From Bacillota bacterium (lineage in GTDB: Bacteria; Bacillota; UBA4882; UBA8346), in the NCBI GenBank assembly GCA_023401925.1, contig JAEXDA010000002.1, forward strand, positions 1 to 64,000: DNA of 64,000 nucleotides. Reading direction: 5' to 3'. Positions 16,671 to 23,516 of this stretch are shown here, piece by piece. The notes beneath the pieces were generated by a model. That model searched no databases. It saw only the letters and a list, made by a program, of their open reading frames with translations, and was not told where the DNA came from. The stretch's first letter is position 1, and each line of letters begins with the position of its first letter. A program made the translations under genes and the position numbers.

Positions 16671-16852
16671 TAACGGGGGTTGACTTATAACCAATCCTCA
16701 TCCGTTCAATGCCCCTATCGGTTCATTGCAAGAAATATTCCCCGATTCTTTCCTTCCGGAATGTTTCGCTTTTAAAGGGCCTTTGGGCAGATCCGGAATA
16801 ACTTGAATAATTTCAGAAGTAGCCCCTTTACCGTTACTGCCCTTGGAAGAAT
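16671..16852 (-). pseudogene. Decayed copy of the deoC 3' end
   Basis: This stretch aligns with 5311-5490, the last third of deoC on the same strand, with many substitutions and small gaps: ACTTATAACCAAT, CGGTTCATTGCAAGAAAT and AATAATTTCAGAAGTAGCCC all have counterparts there. No open frame remains. It lies directly downstream of the gas-vesicle cluster. Confidence 0.75.
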
Positions 16853-16935
16853 TATTCAAAGAAATAGGCCGCAATTGTGAAGCGACCCTTAGATGATAAG
16901 ATTGATTTCGCCAGTTTGCTGGGATAAAAAAGGGA

Positions 16936-17220
16936 TTAATTGTAGCAATCGCCCCGTTTCCGCATGTCAACACGGGAATAATTTAATAATTGGCCGGTCG
17001 GATCAAAATCCGCTTCATATAAACCCACCATATCCATGGTATCCGGGATTCCTTCGCGCTCAATGAACTCAAGTTTCATCGTTAAACCGCTTTCCTCTTG
17101 GCGCTTCACTTCGATAACGGCCAAAAGCTTAAGCCCAATTAAATCGGCTAGTTTTTGACTACCTAGTTTAATTAAGTCTTCCATATCCAGGAAAGGGCTA
17201 TATTTGGTTTCTCCGCTCAT
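16936..17220 (-). CDS. gvpO: Gas vesicle protein GvpO
   Basis: About 94 residues of the GvpO family, a protein needed for vesicle formation in haloarchaea and found in many actinobacteria. The family core is present: a strand-rich region with KLEFIEREGIPDTMDMVGLYE and then DFDPTGQLLNYSRVDMRKRG, where IPDT.D..GLYE is the clearest signature. Three consecutive ATGs (17226, 17223, 17220) follow GGAGG; the last two have the best spacing. It is the last gene of the minus-strand gas-vesicle run, 15 bp after the coiled-coil gene. The exact molecular role of GvpO is not settled in the literature I know. Confidence 0.85.
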   Translation of the reverse strand: MSGETKYSPFLDMEDLIKLGSQKLADLIGLKLLAVIEVKRQEESGLTMKLEFIEREGIPDTMDMVGLYEADFDPTGQLLNYSRVDMRKRGDCYN

Positions 17221-17235
17221 CATCATTTCCTCCAT

Positions 17236-17484
17236 TCATTCATCAAAATATCGGTGAAAGGAATTTAATCGGTTTCTTGTTTGTCTTACATGCTTTTTGA
17301 CTTCTTTCATCTTTTGCTGTATCATTTCAACTTTTTTTTGAAATTCAAGGGTCTTGGCGTTGATTAATTGTTGCACTCTTTGTTGCTGCTCATTGATGAC
17401 TGTTGAATTTTCCCGACGCCGGTTTCTCCCATATGATTTAATTTTTGAAATATTGCTACGCACGTGTGTCACTACCTTTTCCAC
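17236..17484 (-). CDS. Small coiled-coil protein of the gas-vesicle cluster
   Basis: An 82-residue, very basic protein whose residues 28-75 form an uninterrupted coiled coil (NEQQQRVQQLINAKTLEFQKK and onward). I do not recognise a Gvp family in it. Start: GTG at 17484 behind GGGGGGTGA. It lies 3 bp after one GvpA/J-type gene and 15 bp before gvpO, so it is certainly part of the operon. It could act as a vesicle-associated or chaperone-like protein, comparable in size to the small accessory proteins of Priestia megaterium (GvpP, GvpQ, GvpT), but that is only an analogy. Confidence 0.7.
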   Translation of the reverse strand: MEKVVTHVRSNISKIKSYGRNRRRENSTVINEQQQRVQQLINAKTLEFQKKVEMIQQKMKEVKKHVRQTRNRLNSFHRYFDE

Positions 17485-17487
17485 AAC

Positions 17488-17733
17488 TCACCCCCCATTT
17501 CCGATTTGATTTATTTTTTGTTCTTTTTCCAGGCTATGTCGCGCCTCACTCCAGTCTTTCATCATACCGTAATTCAGCATGGTCTGAATATTTGCCAAAG
17601 CCAGTCGCAGATTCAGTCCAATCAATGGTACATCCGCCACTGAAATAATCACATCAGCCGAAACATATAACCCTTTTTGGAGCGCATGATCCAGTAAATC
17701 CACCAGGGCCGAATAATCGCGAACCGGTTCCAT
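17488..17733 (-). CDS. GvpA/J/M-family gas vesicle protein
   Basis: An 81-residue protein with the GvpA fold: SALVDLLDHALQKGLYVSADV, then ISVADVPLIGLNLRLALANI, matching the family helix-strand-strand-helix pattern. The tail is short and charged, as in the minor nucleation proteins GvpJ and GvpM, not in the bulk shell protein. The ATG at 17733 follows GGGAGG by five bases; a TTG at 17751 would add six residues. It follows the GvpL-type gene directly. I call it GvpJ/M-like without choosing between them. Confidence 0.85.
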   Translation of the reverse strand: MEPVRDYSALVDLLDHALQKGLYVSADVIISVADVPLIGLNLRLALANIQTMLNYGMMKDWSEARHSLEKEQKINQIGNGG

Positions 17734-17751
17734 ACTAACCTCCCATGCCAA

Positions 17752-18984
17752 TCATTCCAGATCCTTAACAAAACTATAAGCAGGCCATGGTCCCGTAAAG
17801 ACTATCGTATATTGGCCGCTCATTTGTAAATTTTCCAATAAATTACCAACGGTTTCCACTTTGCCCGGATCGGCCAAAATCGCAATATTGAGAATAGGCT
17901 TTTGGTTATTGGATACTTCAGTATCCAATTTGTTTTCCTTCAGATCGGAAATCAGCGGACGAATTTTGGCGCAGATTTCCTTTGCCAACCTCTTGGATTC
18001 CTCCTCAACCGCTTTGCGAATTTTTTGAGCAAGCTCGCTTTTGAAAAGATAGGCCGTCCCTTTATTCATGGAAGCAATTTTATTGGTGAGTTCAATAATC
18101 TCCGGCCTCTCTTTCGAAACCTTTTCGGTTAGCATTTCCAGGGAACAATATATTTTAACTCCATACTCCGCCCGTCCCGATAGTTGGTTCAACAAATTTC
18201 TAATCGCCTCATACCGGTCCTGTAACCATTGTTCCAGCACCGTATCGGGGTTGGCGGCTGACGACCCGTCAATAATCATATCAAATGTCATGGGCACTAG
18301 GGAACTGGTGTGTTTAAAAGCCCTATCCAATACGTTTTGATGCTCACGCAACCATTTTTCAACTTGTTCCCGGTCTGTTGATTCATAAGCATGGGAGGGG
18401 CAGGCATGGACAAGAGCTCCGATGTCCCGATAAGGAATCATATATACCGGATTATCGTTAATCCCGGTTGTCTGAAAATCATCGGTTTCCAGGACAATTC
18501 CATATACGTAACGCCCCGACAGACGGGTATCGTCGGGGAGAAGCTCGTCAGCCGTTTGTATAGGAATCGATTCCATCGTTTTGTTTGGTGATTTTTGGGT
18601 TGAATTTTCCTGACGAGTTCCGGCTTGGACGGGTACTTCTTTTACGGGGACATTTTCTTTGACTTCGCGCAACGGCCTCAATTCCGGAGCTTTCTCTAGG
18701 ATTCCTTTGTTACCGTCAAAAACTTTGGAAGGGTCAATACTCTCCCCTGTTTCCGCGCAGACGGAAGGCTGACAGGTCAAAGCGCTAAAATCCCTTTGCC
18801 TTCCGGATCTTTTCCAAAAAAAAACCATTAATTCAATGAGTTCTGCAGGTAATGCTTTCTGTTGCAATGCCCCGGTCCAAAACTCCGATATTTTACTCGA
18901 ATTTACCTCCATCCCTAAGGAATTCATAAGCAAAATCAAGTAACAAAGGGGTTCCATAGATTTTAAAGATTCTTCATTCGGCAT
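17752..18984 (-). CDS. gvpL: GvpL/GvpF-family protein with N-terminal extension
   Basis: A 410-residue protein, much longer than the usual 230-280. Residues about 160-410 are a GvpL/F domain: RYVYGIV at its start, HQNVLDRAFKHTSSLVPMTF, the YGVKIYC strand, a long helix (SELAQKIRKAVEEESKRLAKE) and the end motif GPWPAYSFV. Residues 1-60 are an extra helical unit (CYLILLMNSLGMEVNSSKIS) and 60-155 a low-complexity linker rich in P, E, K and T. I do not recognise the N-terminal unit. GvpF/L proteins bind GvpA and are needed to start vesicle assembly. The gene overlaps the end of gvpK by 11 bp and has GGAGG 12 bases upstream. Confidence 0.85.
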   Translation of the reverse strand: MPNEESLKSMEPLCYLILLMNSLGMEVNSSKISEFWTGALQQKALPAELIELMVFFWKRSGRQRDFSALTCQPSVCAETGESIDPSKVFDGNKGILEKAPELRPLREVKENVPVKEVPVQAGTRQENSTQKSPNKTMESIPIQTADELLPDDTRLSGRYVYGIVLETDDFQTTGINDNPVYMIPYRDIGALVHACPSHAYESTDREQVEKWLREHQNVLDRAFKHTSSLVPMTFDMIIDGSSAANPDTVLEQWLQDRYEAIRNLLNQLSGRAEYGVKIYCSLEMLTEKVSKERPEIIELTNKIASMNKGTAYLFKSELAQKIRKAVEEESKRLAKEICAKIRPLISDLKENKLDTEVSNNQKPILNIAILADPGKVETVGNLLENLQMSGQYTIVFTGPWPAYSFVKDLE

Positions 18985-19282
18985 GATTAACCCATTCCTC
19001 CGGATTCACCAGCGTATTTACAAAATCATCGATCACTGTGTCTAAATTTTCCCGGATTGCGTTGACGGATTCTGCAAGGCCCTGGTCTCTTTTTATCTGT
19101 TCAATCACTTCAAAAATATCATAAATATTCTGTCCCAATCGCTCAATACTTTCCGGACTCAGACCTTCCTCCATCCGCCGTATAGCCTGGAGTTTTAATA
19201 CTTCGGCGATGATTTCAACAAGCGCCACCACCAACCCCAAAAGTCCTTCTTTCAGTTTGTCTTCTTCAATTTTGATGGGCAC
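18974..19282 (-). CDS. gvpK: Gas vesicle protein GvpK
   Basis: A 102-residue GvpK: KLKEGLLGLVVALVEIIAEVLKLQAIRRMEEGLSPESIERLG is the near-complete family signature (residues 9-50). GvpK is an essential minor protein of vesicle formation; its biochemical role is not well known. The gene starts 4 bp after the zinc-ribbon GvpA/J gene and overlaps the GvpL-type gene. The length is typical. Confidence 0.92.
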   Translation of the reverse strand: MPIKIEEDKLKEGLLGLVVALVEIIAEVLKLQAIRRMEEGLSPESIERLGQNIYDIFEVIEQIKRDQGLAESVNAIRENLDTVIDDFVNTLVNPEEWVNHAE

Positions 19283-19286
19283 TGGT

Positions 19287-19643
19287 TTACTCCTCGTCGA
19301 TGTCTGCGATAGAGGTAAGTTTGTTGCTCCAACCGCACCATGGACAGCCGGATTGAATTAAATCCTCTTTTAGTAGGCGCTTGTTACAATTTGGACAGGC
19401 TTCCAAATCACATTCAATGGCTTTCCAAGAATTGGTATTGATATTGGTGCCGGATGGGAATTCCAGTCCATACCGGGCGGCAGTTTCAAAAGAAGCGACG
19501 GCGGCCCTGATCTTAATGCCCAGTAATTCAACTCCGGCAATGGATACAGCAATATCGGCATTAATGACTAATCCTTTGTCCAAAATCCGATCGATTAAAT
19601 CCACCAATGTTACACTATTACTCTTTGTCGGCATCATCGCCAT
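19287..19643 (-). CDS. gvpJ: GvpA/J-family protein with C-terminal zinc ribbon
   Basis: About 118 residues. Residues 10-60 are a GvpA/J core (SVTLVDLIDRILDKGLVINADI, then SIAGVELLGIKIRAAVASFETA). Beyond residue 80 the chain carries CPNCNKRLLKEDLIQSGCPWCG, a Cys4 zinc-ribbon-like motif, and an acidic end. In known GvpJ proteins I do not recall such a ribbon; GvpA itself ends soon after the fold. Zinc binding is inferred from the CxxC..CxxC spacing. The start at 19643 (ATG, eight bases after GAAGG) overlaps the 3' end of gvpG; downstream ATGs are possible. The gene name follows GvpJ-like context only. Confidence 0.82.
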   Translation of the reverse strand: MAMMPTKSNSVTLVDLIDRILDKGLVINADIAVSIAGVELLGIKIRAAVASFETAARYGLEFPSGTNINTNSWKAIECDLEACPNCNKRLLKEDLIQSGCPWCGWSNKLTSIADIDEE

Positions 19644-19890
19644 CAATATCACCTTCCGTATCGACAGTTAGCAACTTCAATCGCTCCCAAATTATATCCG
19701 ATTCTTGCGAATATTCTTCATCCGAGATTGCACCCCGCTCATATTGAATCCGTAACTGAATCAAATCAGCCCTCAATTGATCCGGATCGGAAGTTGCAGC
19801 CAAAGCTCTATCTCTGAGCTGCTCAAGGACCCAAATTGTGCCTTTGACGGGGGCAGTAAAGGGAAATGATAAAATATCCAAAAGTATCAT
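19618..19890 (-). CDS. gvpG: Gas vesicle protein GvpG
   Basis: A 90-residue GvpG: the N-terminal FPFTAPVKGTIWVLEQLRD and the helical RADLIQLRIQYERGAISDEEY are diagnostic. GvpG is a small accessory protein that interacts with GvpF/L in other systems. ATG at 19890 overlaps the gvpF stop (ATGA) and follows GGAGGGG; the open frame runs up to 19905 without an SD. The acidic C-terminus (DTEGDIDGDDADKE) is usual. Confidence 0.92.
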   Translation of the reverse strand: MILLDILSFPFTAPVKGTIWVLEQLRDRALAATSDPDQLRADLIQLRIQYERGAISDEEYSQESDIIWERLKLLTVDTEGDIDGDDADKE

Positions 19891-20630
19891 TTCTTTCCCC
19901 TCCAACCGAGATTCATTTTCACAAAGTTGTAAGGAGGAAGCCGGGTTGTATAATGAAACTCAATGATTTCCGGGTATTTCTGGGCGGTCTTTTCCACTCT
20001 TTTTTTTAATTCAAGGTCCTGGTTGGCATTTACCAGGAATGAACTGTTATATAACATTTCCGCACTCATCATTTCACCGGTGGTGTTATCGGCGGTTACT
20101 GCGCTTAAATAAGGATGGATTGTATTCTCCATTTTGGCGCGGAATTCCTCAACCACAGTTTCGACCCGTTGCCCTAGCTCCAGCGCGGCTTGAGGATCCA
20201 ATTGGGCTTTGGCAATCAAACGGGCATGATCCTTAAACCGCGCTTTGAGTTCGGTTAATACCGCTTCTTTTTTCCAGTAGGCTTTAACCCCGACTTCATA
20301 CCTGTTTTGTAGCCGTTGCAACTCTTTTTTTAAAAGATCGGATTTCGACAGAATCAGCTTTTTTAAACTTTCGAATGATTCAACGGCAGTGCCAAATTTA
20401 ATTGGGATTACCGTTGATTGATTCATAACCGTTTCCAAAACTTTTACATGTTTTACGGCATCATCAAGACTCAAATCACCAAGTTCGGATTCTAAATAGG
20501 ATGCCAAAACGGAGACTCCTCCGACGGGGACCGCATAAACCTTTAGACCGGCAACTCCCTGGCAGTCGGGAATTAAACCAAACTGAGCCGGTATGATTCC
20601 ATAAAGGTATACTTCGTGGCCTGACTTCAT
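19887..20630 (-). CDS. gvpF: Gas vesicle protein GvpF
   Basis: A 247-residue GvpF/L protein of normal length: VYLYGIIP at the N-terminus, HVKVLETVMNQSTVIPIKFGT (HxxVLE..M....V.P..FGT), the YEVGVKAYW strand, a long helix and the ending LPPYNFVKMNL. GvpF is known to bind the shell protein GvpA and to act at the start of assembly. Starts at ATG 20630, overlapping the small unknown gene by four bases, with GGAGG 9 bases upstream. With the GvpL-type protein at 17752 the cluster has two members of the family. Confidence 0.92.
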   Translation of the reverse strand: MKSGHEVYLYGIIPAQFGLIPDCQGVAGLKVYAVPVGGVSVLASYLESELGDLSLDDAVKHVKVLETVMNQSTVIPIKFGTAVESFESLKKLILSKSDLLKKELQRLQNRYEVGVKAYWKKEAVLTELKARFKDHARLIAKAQLDPQAALELGQRVETVVEEFRAKMENTIHPYLSAVTADNTTGEMMSAEMLYNSSFLVNANQDLELKKRVEKTAQKYPEIIEFHYTTRLPPYNFVKMNLGWRGKK

Positions 20631-20848
20631 GATTGTAAACCTCCGTCAAAGGTTTTCTCCGGATCACAATTTTCCTGAACCAACGGTCGCACAGAATAAC
20701 AAATTCGAACCCGGCGGTCTGGTAGTTTTTGATCGATATCCGTGAGGGTCTGCCGGTGGGTTCCTTCTGAAATTCTCCGGATATCAGCTGCTAGTTGATG
20801 AAAAGTTTGGATTAGCGTTTTCTTCAGAATTGCTTTGCTTGCTACCAT
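20627..20848 (-). CDS. Unknown small protein between gvpN and gvpF
   Basis: A 73-residue basic protein with an N-terminal amphipathic helix (LKKTLIQTFHQLAADIRR). It overlaps the gvpN 3' end by 65 bp in another frame and the gvpF start by four bases (ATGA). GAGAAGG lies six bases before its ATG. No family is recognised. Position and coupling to gvpF argue for a real gene; the large overlap with gvpN argues for caution. Confidence 0.5.
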   Translation of the reverse strand: MVASKAILKKTLIQTFHQLAADIRRISEGTHRQTLTDIDQKLPDRRVRICYSVRPLVQENCDPEKTFDGGLQS

Positions 20849-21695
20849 GAATTACCTTCTCCCATAAATCTGCTAATTGCTCAAAATTCCCCTCATCCAA
20901 TCCCATAATATCGCGACAGCAGCGAATCAATAACCGCTCGTTGGAGGATTCAAGAAATTCGGATTGATAGATTTTTCCAATCATAATCGACATCCGGGTG
21001 GTGGAATGGGGTAGTTTTTCTATTTCGTGGACCGCCCTGACAAAACGGACAATTTTTAGGGCCTGGCTATACTTAAGATTGTTATGTTTCGCAGTAATCA
21101 TCGTTTCCGTCTCTTCATCGAGCCGATTCAATTGAATGGTGACGAGCCGGTCCTGCAAAGCGTCCTGGGTTTTATAAACTCCCACATATTCTTTGGGATT
21201 GCTTGTTAAGATCAAACGGAAATTGGGATGAACATCAACTAAGCTCAATTTTCCACTTCGGTCAGTAATCAAAAGCACTTTTTCAGACAAGATTCCCAGC
21301 AATGCATTATTCGTCTCCGGGCGGGCTCTGGTAAATTCATCATAAACAAGGATCCCGCCTTCCTGGCAAGCCAGGGCAACCGGATTGTCAACCCAAATGG
21401 GGGTTAACCGACGTTCTATTTTCGATACCGAAGAGATAAAGTTATCCTCAACCACCTTTTGGTAATATCCGTAAAGACCTCCTACTAAATCATTACGGGT
21501 AAAAGTTTCATCACCCTGAATTAAGTAATGAATATCGTTTAATTCCTTGGCTATTTTCAAGGCTAAGGTGGTTTTTCCCACTCCGGCGGGTCCGGTAAGG
21601 TGCACTGCTAAACCGGCTTTTAAGTAAATCTTGGCTCTTTCCAAAACTTCCTGAATTGAGGGCGTCATCACAAAAAAATCTTGTTGCTTAGACAT
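20784..21695 (-). CDS. gvpN: Gas vesicle AAA+ ATPase GvpN
   Basis: A 303-residue MoxR-type AAA+ ATPase. Walker A is GPAGVGKTTLALKIA (residues about 38-52), the Walker B region GILVYDEFTRARPETNNALL, and sensor 1 lies in RLILTSNPKEYVGVY. GvpN is a standard component of gas-vesicle clusters and may remodel GvpA or the growing vesicle; loss reduces vesicle yield in other organisms. It lies 85 bp after gvpA. The acidic Asn/Ser-rich C-terminus overlaps the next small gene. Confidence 0.95.
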   Translation of the reverse strand: MSKQQDFFVMTPSIQEVLERAKIYLKAGLAVHLTGPAGVGKTTLALKIAKELNDIHYLIQGDETFTRNDLVGGLYGYYQKVVEDNFISSVSKIERRLTPIWVDNPVALACQEGGILVYDEFTRARPETNNALLGILSEKVLLITDRSGKLSLVDVHPNFRLILTSNPKEYVGVYKTQDALQDRLVTIQLNRLDEETETMITAKHNNLKYSQALKIVRFVRAVHEIEKLPHSTTRMSIMIGKIYQSEFLESSNERLLIRCCRDIMGLDEGNFEQLADLWEKVIHGSKQSNSEENANPNFSSTSS

Positions 21696-21780
21696 GCATT
21701 CACCAACCTTTTTGAAACATTATACGAAACCCTTTACAAATTGACGGGGGATGGTTTCACCCCCCGTTGAGCATTTTTAT

Positions 21781-22005
21781 TTAGGCTTCCAACAGATGAG
21801 GCTCATGGTGGACTGTTAAGCCAACCGCTTTCGCGTAGCAAAGCCATGTCTCCACAGAGGCAATAACAATCCTGGCTTCTACAGTGAGCAATTCAATACC
21901 TACCAACGATACAATGGCAAACAGATCAATAACTATACCTTTATCAAGAATCCTATCAAGAACTTCTACAAGACTGGAAGCACCAACACTAGTTTTTACA
22001 GCCAT
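21781..22005 (-). CDS. gvpA: Gas vesicle structural protein GvpA
   Basis: A 74-residue GvpA, the main shell protein whose ribs form the gas-permeable, water-excluding wall. The core SSLVEVLDRILDKGIVIDLF then AIVSLVGIELLTVEARIVIA and SVETWLCYAKAVGL follows the canonical helix-beta-beta-helix order. The usual DLWARVS stretch is replaced by DLFAIVS, and a cysteine is present in WLCYAK, both uncommon. GGAGGG lies just upstream. It is the first gene of the large minus-strand run except for the short paralogue at 22561-22740. Confidence 0.93.
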   Translation of the reverse strand: MAVKTSVGASSLVEVLDRILDKGIVIDLFAIVSLVGIELLTVEARIVIASVETWLCYAKAVGLTVHHEPHLLEA

Positions 22006-22041
22006 TTGAAGGCCCTCCTCTCAATTGTTTGTTTTATTATA

Positions 22042-22502
22042 TGCGCGATATAAACGAGGTGCACCCTGTTCAAAATTTTATTTATCCAGCATATTGCTTA
22101 ATATCAGGTGCAATACATTCTATGTTGGGTTGCATGTAAAAGTTAACTGTAAAATACTTTATGAATAGGAGTGAGTAATTAACCCCTTAACAGCTTTTAC
22201 GGTTTTAAAGTTCAAAATGAAAGATTCATTTAATGATCTTATAGAATAAGTTTATATGTATAAAAAAAGAAGGGATTTTGAGGAAAATCTGGTTTATCAA
22301 TCCCGATAGATCGACTATTTTGATGTATTTTTTAAATGGGTTTCCGCCGCATGGTTTCTTTTAGCGATAAGGGTGAAAACAAATATTGATTTTACTTTCC
22401 TTACTTAGACCAGTGATACCAGCGGTCGCCAGCACACCCATAGTATATGCATAAGGACCCGATTGAGAACTTCTAAAATATCGGATCATCCTGTTCCATA
22501 CA
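22042..22502. other. Intergenic region upstream of gvpA
   Basis: AT-rich. A TATAAT on the minus strand (22036-22041) could be a -10 box for gvpA, but no matching -35 is seen. From about 22558 down to 22372 on the minus strand there is a coding-like frame without a clear start, containing MIRYFRSSQSGPYAYTMGV and ATAGITGLSKES; I do not recognise it and it may be a relic. The remainder shows nothing definite. Confidence 0.35.
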
Positions 22503-22538
22503 CCAAAACCGTCTTCGTCTTTCCGAAGGCGGTTTTGG
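22503..22538 (-). terminator. Hairpin between the short gvpA-like gene and gvpA
   Basis: CCAAAACCG (22503-22511) with CGGTTTTGG (22530-22538), plus inner CTTCG/CGAAG pairs. It is a long stable stem 22 bp past the stop of the 59-residue gene; it lacks a U-run on the minus strand and may attenuate rather than stop transcription. Confidence 0.55.
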
Positions 22539-22560
22539 AAGCTTCGTTATTGGCTATGTT

Positions 22561-22740
22561 CTACCATAATGCTTCACCGCATTTTAGCCATGTTTCGAGC
22601 GTTGTAACCACTTTTAACTGATGAATCCCGATTAAGTCAAGATCCAATAGAGAAATGATAGTTGATGTAGCATTGACGATACCTCTTTCAAGAAGATCGC
22701 TTGAGTGGTTCATACTGGAAATTTGTTCGATATCGTTCAT
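22561..22740 (-). CDS. Short, divergent GvpA-like protein
   Basis: A 59-residue gene read directly from the minus strand: ATG at 22740 behind AAAAGGAGG with eight-base spacing, stop TAG at 22561. Its sequence SSDLLERGIVNATSTIISLL, then DLDLIGIHQLKVV and TTLETWLKCGEALW, lines up with the local GvpA (VLDRILDKGIV, IVSLVGIELL, ASVETWLCYAKAV). The N-terminal helix is shortened by about ten residues, and the charged residues of the GvpA beta-turn are changed. It precedes gvpA on the same strand. It could be a regulator or minor shell subunit, or a decaying duplicate; the intact frame and strong SD favour a working gene. Confidence 0.72.
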   Translation of the reverse strand: MNDIEQISSMNHSSDLLERGIVNATSTIISLLDLDLIGIHQLKVVTTLETWLKCGEALW

Positions 22741-23031
22741 CCCTATTACCTCCTTTTGGAAGGTAAAACATAATATGTAAATTTATAAATTCTGTTGCCA
22801 TTATGATGGAATATAACTTTTATTGCATAAGATGCCGTTTTCCTTCGATGTTGTTATTTTTACTATGGATTCCTTTCGGAATCGTTTTTTTATTTTTGAA
22901 CATATTTTAGCCGGAGATTCCGAATAAAACTGATGACGCATTTAAATTTTCTATAACATGCATGAAGCCGGTTCTTTTCGAATATTCATGGGATGGCATT
23001 CAAAATAAAAAAGGAAAGGAGGGTATAATCG

Positions 23032-23154
23032 ATGGAAGGGGAAGAAATTACCTCGAAGGAAACCCTAAATTTAGAGGATGAAATCGTCGAAACCCATGAA
23101 GAAATTAACCCCGAAGTTTGTGAAGAATCTCCCTGCGAAGACAAAACAGAATAA
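23032..23154 (+). CDS. 40-residue highly acidic peptide
   Basis: ATG at 23032 follows AAGGAGGG (eight-base region GGAGGGTATAATCG), one of the best SDs of the window. The product is rich in E and D (about 15 of 40 residues), with two cysteines in VCEESPCEDK. It has no membrane segment. It is divergent from the gvpA-like gene and may be a small regulatory or metal-binding peptide. I do not recognise a family. Confidence 0.5.
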   Translation: MEGEEITSKETLNLEDEIVETHEEINPEVCEESPCEDKTE

Positions 23155-23294
23155 AGAATGGAAGTCTGATTTGCCAACGCACTGATTTACCGGTGCTTAC
23201 AAAATTTAATCACCGCAGTTTGGAGATTCTAGGCGGTGGAGTCAAAAAGAATGAACCGAGATGCTACGAAAAAGAGTTGAAAAAATTCAACCTT

Positions 23295-23327
23295 ACGGAA
23301 AGAGCGAATTCAGATGGCTCTTTCCGT
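23295..23327 (+). terminator. Intrinsic terminator
   Basis: ACGGAAAGAGC / GCTCTTTCCGT, a perfect 11-bp stem with an 11-nt loop, followed by TTATTG. It probably ends the short plus-strand unit at 23032. The rest of 23155-23516 shows no gene. Confidence 0.7.
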
Positions 23328-23516
23328 TTATTGTTCTTGGATCCAGTGGGGGGTTAACGACCGTATAAATCCATAAGGCTTTAATCGCGATACTTTACTT
23401 TTTTTCCGCATGAGCAATATGATTTATATTCGGTATAAAAATTACCGCATCCAAACCGAAAAATAACGCTTTGGAAAAGAAAAAATTTTTCCAATCATGT
23501 TCGCATGCTCCATCCG

